DNA of 64,000 nucleotides from Mixophyes australis (taxonomy: Eukaryota; Chordata; Amphibia; Anura; Limnodynastidae), in contig JAVHZZ010000012.1 of the NCBI GenBank assembly GCA_036250195.1, positions 91,897,115 through 91,961,114 of the forward strand, written 5' to 3'. The stretch's first letter is position 1. The number at the start of each line of letters is the position of its first letter. This document shows, one piece after another, positions 54,201-64,000 of the stretch. The position numbers were made by a program, and so were the translations under genes. The notes under the pieces were generated by a model. The model did no database searches, was not told the DNA's origin, and saw only the letters and a list, made by a program, of their open reading frames with translations.

Positions 54201-57200
54201 GGAGATATAGTGCAGTGTAGGGATGGGTACAATGCAGCATAGTGCATACAGCATTGCAGGAGGTATAGTGCAGTGTAGGAATGGGTACAGTGCAGCATAG
54301 TGCATACAGCATTGCAGGAGATATAGTGCAGTGTATGAATGGGTACAGTGCAGCATAGTGCATACAGCATTGCAGGAGGTATAGTGCAGTGTAGGAATGG
54401 GTGCAATGCAGCATAGTGCATACAGCATTGCAGGAGATATAGTGCAGTGTAGGGATGGGTACAATGCAGCATAGTGCATACAGCATTGCAGGAGATATAG
54501 TGCAGTGTAGGAATGGGTACAGTGCAGCATAGTGCATACAGCATTGCAGGAGATATAGTGCAGTGTAGGAATGGGTACAGTGCAGCATAGTGCATACAGC
54601 ATTGCAGGAGATATAGTGCAGTATAGGAATGGGTACAATGCAGCATAGTGCATACAGCATTGCAGGAGATATAGTACAGTGTAGGAATGGGTACAATGCA
54701 GCATAGTGCATACAGCATTGCAGGAGATATAGTGCAGTGTAGGGATGGGTACAATGCAGCATAGTGCATACAGCATTGCAGGAGGTATAGTGCAGTGTAG
54801 GAATGGGTACAGTGCAGCATAGTGCATACAGCATTGCAGGAGATATAGTGCAGTGTAGGGATGGGTACAGTGCAGCATAGTGCATACAGCATTGCAGGAG
54901 ATATAGTGCAGTGTAGGAATGGGTACAATGCAGCGTAGTGCATACAGCATTGCAGGAGATATAGTGCAGTGTAGGGATGGGTATAGTGCATACAGCATTG
55001 CAGGAGATAAGGTGCAGTGTGGGAATGGGTACAGTGCAGCATAGTGCATACAGCATTGCAGGAGATATAGTGCAGTGTAGGAATGGGTACAGTGCAGCAT
55101 AGTGCATACATCATTGCAGGAGATATAGTGCAGTGTAGGAATGGGTACAATGCAGCGTAGTGCATACAGCATTGCAGGAGATATAGTGCAGTGTAGGGAT
55201 GGGTATAGTGCATACAGCATTGCAGGAGATAAGGTGCAGTGCGGGAATGGGTACAGTGCAGCATAGTGCATACAGCATTGCAGGAGATATAGTGCAGTGT
55301 AGGAATGGGTACAGTGCAGCATAGTGCATACATCATTGCAGGAGATATAGTGCAGTGTAGGAATGGGTACAATGCAGCGTAGTGCATACAGCATTGCAGG
55401 AGGTATAGTGCAGTGTAGGAATGGGTGCAATGCAGCATAGTGCATACAGCATTGCAGGAGATATAGTGCAGTGTAGGGATGGGTACAATGCAGCATAGTG
55501 CATACAGCATTGCAGGAGATATAGTGCAGTGTAGGAATGGGTACAGTGCAGCATAGTGCATACAGCATTGCAGGAGATATAGTGCAGTGTAGGAATGGGT
55601 ACAGTGCAGCATAGTGCATACAGCATTGCAGGAGATATAGTGCAGTATAGGAATGGGTACAATGCAGCATAGTGCATACAGCATTGCAGGAGATATAGTA
55701 CAGTGTAGGAATGGGTACAATGCAGCATAGTGCATACAGCATTGCAGGAGATATAGTGCAGTGTAGGGATGGGTACAATGCAGCATAGTGCATACAGCAT
55801 TGCAGGAGGTATAGTGCAGTGTAGGAATGGGTACAGTGCAGCATAGTGCATACAGCATTGCAGGAGATATAGTGCAGTGTAGGGATGGGTACAGTGCAGC
55901 ATAGTGCATACAGCATTGCAGGAGATATAGTGCAGTGTAGGAATGGGTACAATGCAGCGTAGTGCATACAGCATTGCAGGAGATATAGTGCAGTGTAGGG
56001 ATGGGTATAGTGCATACAGCATTGCAGGAGATAAGGTGCAGTGTGGGAATGGGTACAGTGCAGCATAGTGCATACAGCATTGCAGGAGATATAGTGCAGT
56101 GTAGGAATGGGTACAGTGCAGCATAGTGCATACATCATTGCAGGAGATATAGTGCAGTGTAGGAATGGGTACAATGCAGCGTAGTGCATACAGCATTGCA
56201 GGAGATATAGTGCAGTGTAGGGATGGGTATAGTGCATACAGCATTGCAGGAGATAAGGTGCAGTGCGGGAATGGGTACAGTGCAGCATAGTGCATACAGC
56301 ATTGCAGGAGATATAGTGCAGTGTAGGAATGGGTACAGTGCAGCATAGTGCATACATCATTGCAGGAGATATAGTGCAGTGTAGGAATGGGTACAATGCA
56401 GCGTAGTGCATACAGCATTGCAGGAGATATAGTGCAGTGTAGGAATGGGTACAATGTAGCGTAGTGCATACAGCATTGCAGGAGATATAGTGCAGTGTAG
56501 GGATGGGTACAATGTAGCATAGTGCATACAGCATTGCAGGAGATATAGTGCAGTGTAGGAATGGGTACAATGCAGCATAGTGCATACAGCATTGCAGGAG
56601 ATATAGTGCAGTGTAGGAATGGGTTCAATGCAGCATAGTGCATACAGCATTGCAGGAGGTATAGTGCAGTGTAGGAATGGGTACAATGCAGCATAGTGCA
56701 TACAGCATTTCAGGAGATATAGTGCAGTGTAGGAATGGGTACAATGTAGCATAGTGCATACAGAATTGCAGGAGATATAGTGCAGTGTAGGAATGGGTAC
56801 AGTGCAGCATAGTGCACACAGCATTGCAGGAGATATAGTGCAGTGTAGGGATGGGTACAGTGCAGCATAGTGCATACAGCATTGCAGGAGATATAGTGCA
56901 GTGTAGGAATGGGTACAGTGCAGCATAGTGCATACAGCATTGCAGGAGATATAGTGCAGTGTAGGGATGGGTACAGTGCAGCATAGTGCATACAGCATTG
57001 CAGGAGATATAGTGCAGTGTAGGAATGGGTACAGTGCAGCATAGTGCATACAGCATTGCAGGAGGTATAGTGCAGTGTAGGAATGGGTACAGTGCAGCAT
57101 AGTGCATACAGCATTGCAGGAGATATAGTGCAGTGTAGGAATGGGTACAATGTAGCATAGTGCATACAGCATTGCAGGAGATATAGTGCAGTGTAGGGAT

Positions 57201-60200
57201 GGGTACAGTGCAGCATAGTGCATACAGCATTGCAGGAGATATAGTGCAGTGTAGGAATGGGTACAGTGCAGCATAGTGCATACAGCATTGCAGGAGATAT
57301 AGTGCAGTGTAGGAATGGGTACAGTGCAGCATAGTGCATACAGCATTGCAGGAGATATAGTGCAGTGTAGGAATGGGTACAGTGCAGCATAGTGCATACA
57401 GCATTGCAGGAGATATAGTGCAGTGTAGGGATGGGTACAGTGCAGCATAGTGCATACAGCATTGCAGGAGATATAGTGCAGTGTAGGGATGGGTACAGTG
57501 CAGCATAGTGCATACAGCATTGCAGGAGATATACTGCAGTGTAGGAATGGGTACAGTGCAGCATAGTGCATACAGCATTGCAGGAGATATAGTGCAGTGT
57601 AGGAATGGGTATAGTGCAGCATAGTGCATACAGCATTGCAGGAGTTATAGTGCAGTGTAGGAATGGGTACAATGCAGCATAGTGCATACAGCATTGCATC
57701 AGATATAGTGCAGTGTAGGAATGGGTACAATGTAGCATAGTGCATACAGCATTGCAGGAGATATAGTGCAGTGTAGGGATGGGTACAGTGCAGCATAGTG
57801 CATACAGCATTGCAGGAGATATAGTGCAGTGTAGGAATGGGTACAGTGCAGCATAGTGCATACAGCATTGCAGGAGATATAGTGCAGTGTAGGGATGGGT
57901 ACAATGTAGCATAGTGCATACAGCATTGCAGGAGATATAGTGCAGTGTAGGGATGGGTACAGTGCAGCATAGTGCATACAGCATTGCAGGAGATATAGTG
58001 CAGTGTAGGAATGGGTACAGTGCAGCACAGTGCATACAGCATTGCAGGAGATATAGTGCAGTGTAGGAATGGGTACAGTGCAGCATAGTGCATACAGCAT
58101 TGCAGGAGATATAGTGCAGTGTAGGAATGGGTACAGTGCAGCATAGTGCATACAGCATTGCAGGAGATATAGTGCAGTGTAGGGATGGGTACAGTGCAGC
58201 ATAGTGCATACAGCATTGCAGGAGATATAGTGCAGTGTAGGGATGGGTACAGTGCAGCATAGTGCATACAGCATTGCAGGAGATATAGTGCAGTGTAGGA
58301 ATGGGTACAGTGCAGCATAGTGCATACAGCATTGCAGGAGATATAGTGCAGTGTAGGAATGGGTATAGTGCAGCATAGTGCATACAGCATTGCAGGAGGT
58401 ATAGTGCAGTGTAGGAATGGGTACAATGCAGCATAGTGCATACAGCATTGCATCAGATATAGTGCAGTGTAGGAATGGGTACAATGTAGCATAGTGCATA
58501 CAGCATTGCAGGAGATATAGTGCAGTGTAGGGATGGGTACAGTGCAGCATAGTGCATACAGCATTGCAGGAGATATAGTGCAGTGTAGGAATGGGTACAG
58601 TGCAGCATAGTGCATACAGCATTGCAGGAGATATAGTGCAGTGTAGGAATGGGTACAGTGCAGCATAGTGCATACAGCATTGCAGGAGATATAGTGCAGT
58701 GTAGGGATGGGTACAGTGCAGCATAGTGTATACAGCATTGCAGGAGATATAGTGCAGTGTAGGGATGGGTACAGTGCAGCATAGTGCATACAGCATTGCA
58801 GGAGATATAGTGCAGTGTAGGGATGGGTACAGTGCAGCATAGTGCATACAGCATTGCAGGAGATATAGTGCAGTGTAGGAATGGGTATAGTGCAGCATAG
58901 TGCATACAGCATTGCAGGAGGTATAGTGCAGTGTAGGAATGGGTACAGTGCAGCATAGTGCATACAGCATTCCAGGAGATATAGTGCAGTGTAGGAATGG
59001 GTACAATGTAGCATAGTGCATACAGCATTGCAGGAGATATAGTGCAGTGTAGGGATGGGTACAGTGCAGCATAGTGCATACAACATTGCAGGAGATATAG
59101 TGCAGTGTAGGAATGGGTACAGTGCAGCATAGTGCATACAGCATTGCAGGAGATATAGTGCAGTGTAGGAATGGGTACAGTGCAGCATAGTGCATACAGC
59201 ATTGCAGGAGATATAGTGCAGTGTAGGGATGGGTACAGTGCAGCATAGTGCATACAGCATTGCAGGAGATATAGTGCAGTGTAGGGATGGGTACAGTGCA
59301 GCATAGTGCATACAGCATTGCAGGAGATATAGTGCAGTGTAGGGATGGGTACAGTGCAGCATAGTGCATACAGCATTGCAGGAGATATAGTGCAGTGTAG
59401 GAATGGGTACAGTGCAGCATAGTGCATACAGCATTGCAGGAGATATAGTGCAGTGTAGGAATGGGTACAGTGCAGCATAGTGCATACAGCATTGCAGGAG
59501 ATATAGTACAGTGTAGGGATGGGTACAGTGCAGCATAGTGCATACAGCATTGCAGGAGATATAGTGCAGTGTAGGAATGGGTACAGTGCAGCATAGTGCA
59601 TACAGCATTGCAGGAGATATAGTGCAGTGTAGGAGTGGGTACAATGCAGCATAGTGCATACAGCATTGCAGGAGATATAGTGCAGTGTAGGGATGGGTAC
59701 AATGCAGCATAGTGCATACAGCATTGCAGGAGGTATAGTGCAGTGTAGGAATGGGTACAGTGCAGCATAGTGCATACAGCATTGCAGGAGATATAGTGCA
59801 GTGTAGGGATGGGTACAATGCAGCATAGTGCATACAGCATTGCAAGAGATATAGTGCAGTGTAGGAATGGGTACAATGCAGCATAGTGCATACAGCATTG
59901 CAGATGATATAGTGCAGTGTAGGAATGGGTACAATGCAGCATATTGCATACAGCATTGCAGGAGATATAGTGCAGTGTAGGAATGGGTATAATGCAGCAT
60001 AGTGCATACAGCATTGCAGGAGGTATAGTGCAGTGTAGGAATGGGTACAATGCAGCGTAGTGCATACAGCATTGCAGGAGATATAGTGCAGTGTAGGGAT
60101 GGGTACAGTGCAGCATAGTGCATACAGCATTGCAGGAGATATAGCGCAGTGTAGGGATGGGTACAGTGCAGCATATTGCATACAGCATTGCAGGAGATAT

Positions 60201-63200
60201 AGTGCAGTGTAGGAATGGGTATAGTGCAGCATAGTGCATACAGCATTGCAGGAGATATAGTGCAGTGTAGGGATGGGTACAGTGCAGCATAGTGCATACA
60301 GCATTGCAGGAGATATAGTGCAGTGTAGGAATGGGTATAGTGCAGCATAGTGCATACAGCATTGCAGGAGGTATAGTGCAGTGTAGGAATGGGTACAGTG
60401 CAGCATAGTGCATACAGCATTCCAGGAGATATAGTGCAGTGTAGGAATGGGTACAATGTAGCATAGTGCATACAGCATTGCAGGAGATATAGTGCAGTGT
60501 AGGGATGGGTACAGTGCAGCATAGTGCATACAACATTGCAGGAGATATAGTGCAGTGTAGGAATGGGTACAGTGCAGCATAGTGCATACAGCATTGCAGG
60601 AGATATAGTGCAGTGTAGGGATGGGTACCTTTGCAGCATAGTGCATACAGCATTGCAGGAGATATAGTGCAGTGTAGGGATGGGTACAGTGCAGCATAGT
60701 GCATACAGCATTGCAGGAGATATAGTGCAGTGTAGGGATGGGTACAATGCAGCATAGTGCATACAGCATTGCAGGAGATATAGTGCAGTGTAGGAATGGG
60801 TACAGTGCAGCATAGTGCATACAGCATTGCAGGAGATATAGTGCAGTGTAGGAATGGGTACAGTGCAGCATAGTGCATACAGCATTGCAGGAGATATAGT
60901 GCAGTATAGGAATGGGTACAATGCAGCATAGTGCATACAGCATTGCAGGAGATATAGTGCAGTGTAGGAATGGGTACAATGCAGCATAGTGCATACAGCA
61001 TTGCAGGAGATATAGTGCAGTGTAGGGATGGGTACAATGCAGCATAGTGCATACAGCATTGCAGGAGGTATACTGCAGTGTAGGAATGGGTACAGTGCAG
61101 CATAGTGCATACAGCATTGCAGGAGATATAGTGCAGTGTATGAATGGGTACAGTGCAGCATAGTGCATACAGCATTGCAGGAGGTATAGTGCAGTGTAGG
61201 AATGGGTACAATGCAGCATAGTGCATACAGCATTGCAGGAGATATAGTGCAGTGTAGGGATGGGTACAATGCAGCATAGTGCATACAGCATTGCAGGAGA
61301 TATAGTGCAGTGTAGGAATGGGTACAGTGCAGCATAGTGCATACAGCATTGCAGGAGATATAGTGCAGTGTAGGAATGGGTACAGTGCAGCATAGTGCAT
61401 ACAGCATTGCAGGAGATATAGTGCAGTATAGGAATGGGTACAATGCAGCATAGTGCATACAGCATTGCAGGAGATATAGTACAGTGTAGGAATGGGTACA
61501 ATGCAGCATAGTGCATACAGCATTGCAGGAGATATAGTGCAGTGTAGGGATGGGTACAATGCAGCATAGTGCATACAGCATTGCAGGAGGTATAGTGCAG
61601 TGTAGGAATGGGTACAGTGCAGCATAGTGCATACAGCATTGCAGGAGATATAGTGCAGTGTATGAATGGGTACAGTGCAGCATAGTGCATACAGCATTGC
61701 AGGAGGTATAGTGCAGTGTAGGAATGGGTACAATGCAGCATAGTGCATACAGCATTGCAGGAGATATAGTGCAGTGTAGGAATGGGTACAATGCAGCATA
61801 GTGCATACAGCATTGCAGGAGATATAGTGCAGTGTAGGAATGGGTACATTGCAGCATAGTGCATACAGCATTGCAGGAGATATAGTGCAGTGTAGGAATG
61901 GGTACAATGCAGCATAGTGCATACAGCATTGCAGGAGATATAGTGCAGTGTAGGGATGGGTACAATGCAGCATAGTGCATACAGCATTGCAGGAGATATA
62001 GTGCAGTGTAGGGATGGGTACAATGCAGCATAGTGCATACAGCATTGCAGGAGATATAGTGCAGTGTAGGGATGGGTACAATGCAGCATAGTGCATACAG
62101 CATTGCAGGAGATATAGTGCAGTGTAGGAATGGGTACAGTGCAGCATAGTGCATACAGCATTGCAGGAGATATAGTGCAGTGTAGGGATGGGTACAGTGC
62201 AGCATAGTGCATACAGCATTGCAGGAGATATAGTGCAGTGTAGGGATGGGTACAATGCAGCATAGTGCATACAGCATTGCAAGAGATATAGTGCAGTGTA
62301 GGAATGGGTACAATGCAGCATAGTGCATACAGCATTGCAGATGATATAGTGCAGTGTAGGAATGGGTACAATGCAGCATATTGCATACAGCATTGCAGGA
62401 GATATAGTGCAGTGTAGGAATGGGTATAATGCAGCATAGTGCATACAGCATTGCAGGAGGTATAGTGCAGTGTAGGAATGGGTACAATGCAGCGTAGTGC
62501 ATACAGCATTGCAGGAGATATAGTGCAGTGTAGGGATGGGTACAGTGCAGCATAGTGCATACAGCATTGCAGGAGATATAGCGCAGTGTAGGGATGGGTA
62601 CAGTGCAGCATATTGCATACAGCATTGCAGGAGATATAGTGCAGTGTAGGAATGGGTATAGTGCAGCATAGTGCATACAGCATTGCAGGAGATATAGTGC
62701 AGTGTAGGGATGGGTACAGTGCAGCATAGTGCATACAGCATTGCAGGAGATATAGTGCAGTGTAGGAATGGGTATAGTGCAGCATAGTGCATACAGCATT
62801 GCAGGAGGTATAGTGCAGTGTAGGAATGGGTACAGTGCAGCATAGTGCATACAGCATTCCAGGAGATATAGTGCAGTGTAGGAATGGGTACAATGTAGCA
62901 TAGTGCATACAGCATTGCAGGAGATATAGTGCAGTGTAGGGATGGGTACAGTGCAGCATAGTGCATACAACATTGCAGGAGATATAGTGCAGTGTAGGAA
63001 TGGGTACAGTGCAGCATAGTGCATACAGCATTGCAGGAGATATAGTGCAGTGTAGGGATGGGTACAGTGCAGCATAGTGCATACAGCATTGCAGGAGATA
63101 TAGTGCAGTGTAGGGATGGGTACAATGCAGCATAGTGCATACAGCATTGCAGGAGATATAGTGCAGTGTAGGAATGGGTACAGTGCAGCATAGTGCATAC

Positions 63201-64000
63201 AGCATTGCAGGAGATATAGTGCAGTGTAGGAATGGGTACAGTGCAGCATAGTGCATACAGCATTGCAGGAGATATAGTGCAGTATAGGAATGGGTACAAT
63301 GCAGCATAGTGCATACAGCATTGCAGGAGATATAGTGCAGTGTAGGAATGGGTACAATGCAGCATAGTGCATACAGCATTGCAGGAGATATAGTGCAGTG
63401 TAGGGATGGGTACAATGCAGCATAGTGCATACAGCATTGCAGGAGGTATACTGCAGTGTAGGAATGGGTACAGTGCAGCATAGTGCATACAGCATTGCAG
63501 GAGATATAGTGCAGTGTATGAATGGGTACAGTGCAGCATAGTGCATACAGCATTGCAGGAGGTATAGTGCAGTGTAGGAATGGGTACAATGCAGCATAGT
63601 GCATACAGCATTGCAGGAGATATAGTGCAGTGTAGGGATGGGTACAATGCAGCATAGTGCATACAGCATTGCAGGAGATATAGTGCAGTGTAGGAATGGG
63701 TACAGTGCAGCATAGTGCATACAGCATTGCAGGAGATATAGTGCAGTGTAGGAATGGGTACAGTGCAGCATAGTGCATACAGCATTGCAGGAGATATAGT
63801 GCAGTATAGGAATGGGTACAATGCAGCATAGTGCATACAGCATTGCAGGAGATATAGTACAGTGTAGGAATGGGTACAATGCAGCATAGTGCATACAGCA
63901 TTGCAGGAGATATAGTGCAGTGTAGGGATGGGTACAATGCAGCATAGTGCATACAGCATTGCAGGAGGTATAGTGCAGTGTAGGAATGGGTACAGTGCAG
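48261..64000 (-). repeat. 58-bp satellite array, about 270 copies, running off the window
   Basis: ACAGCATTGCAGGAGATA recurs every 58 bases from 48261 (48319, 48377 and so on) to the last base. Each unit has four TGCA words spaced 22, 10, 12 and 14 bases apart. Substitutions fall at a limited set of positions (GGAATGGG/GGGATGGG, TACAGTG/TACAATG, GCAGCATAG/GCAGCGTAG, GAGATAT/GAGGTAT). The first 2-3 kb are more varied than the interior. Short 48-bp units occur near 50038, 54983, 55203, 56003 and 56226. The consensus + strand contains no TTA, CTA or TCA, so no stop codon occurs in any antisense frame; after three units each frame gives the same 58-residue Cys/Leu/Tyr-rich period. The resulting antisense ORFs of up to 2,531 codons end at variants such as CATCATTGC, GCATCAG or GGTTCAATG, which create TCA. 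I do not consider them genes. It may be pericentromeric or another heterochromatic satellite, but the location is unknown. Confidence 0.97.

Noticed and set aside
48169..63959. Antisense ORFs of 400-2,531 codons across 48-64 kb as giant repeat-protein genes
   Set aside because: They occur in all three antisense frames at once, share one 58-base unit and end at random variants. No promoter, start context, splice sites or known domain supports them.
48261..64000. CRISPR-like or telomeric array
   Set aside because: Units are contiguous with no unique spacers, the host is a eukaryote, and there is no TTAGGG repeat.
1..64000. tRNA, rRNA or other structured RNA genes
   Set aside because: I looked for tRNA-like A and B box pairs and rRNA words by eye and saw none. 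A covariance-model search would be decisive; a significant hit would overturn this.

Overview
This window is nuclear DNA of a vertebrate, most probably an anuran amphibian with a large, repeat-rich genome. The evidence is a split gene for a C2H2 zinc-finger protein with the N-terminal modules typical of frog oocyte-type finger proteins, a split gene with a scavenger-receptor (SRCR) exon, and a mix of CR1, L2-like and L1-like LINEs, a Penelope-like element, Ty3/Gypsy LTR elements, Tc1, hAT and 3-bp-TSD palindromic MITEs. Only two host genes can be supported, both on the + strand and both probably damaged or incomplete. The species cannot be fixed from the sequence.

Layout. 1-3563: 3' part of a chromodomain Ty3/Gypsy retrotransposon with broken pol and a 1,987-bp 3' LTR full of tandem repeats. 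4498-4818: a MITE. 5136-7240: a related solo LTR with 5-bp target duplication GAAGG. 7.2-17.4 kb: gene-free DNA with minisatellites, a CA-rich block, two hAT-type MITEs, two palindromic MITEs sharing one target triplet, an L1-like scrap and a 600-bp GA tract. 17445-27572: a split gene for a secreted or membrane SRCR protein (signal-peptide exon, 48-nt linker exon, 105-codon SRCR exon, another 48-nt exon, all phase 1). Its introns hold a rearranged Penelope-like element, a GC-rich Pro/Ser-rich ORF of unknown origin, a 2.07-kb element with about 440-bp inverted ends, and MITEs. 28.5-32.8 kb: another MITE and a hAT-like transposase pseudogene (- strand). 33.2-38.1 kb: a truncated long-TIR element, a 114-bp minisatellite, a Tc1 remnant, an AT microsatellite and more MITEs.

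38136-45061: a frog-type zinc-finger gene of six recognisable exons. Its introns carry a 550-bp solo LTR, about 23 copies of a 52-bp repeat and a CR1 LINE. The finger exon is cut off in the fourth finger by an L2-like LINE fragment, so the reading frame runs on into LINE sequence. 46.6-48.2 kb shows no gene. From 48261 to the window end (15.7 kb, continuing beyond) there is one satellite array with a 58-bp unit, about 270 copies.

The satellite is the most unusual feature. Its unit lacks TTA, CTA and TCA, so all three antisense frames are open and give apparent ORFs of up to about 2,500 codons. These are best read as an artefact of the unit rather than as genes. The array shows length variants whose sizes equal the spacings of TGCA words inside the unit, and long-range duplications of 8, 25 and about 42 units.
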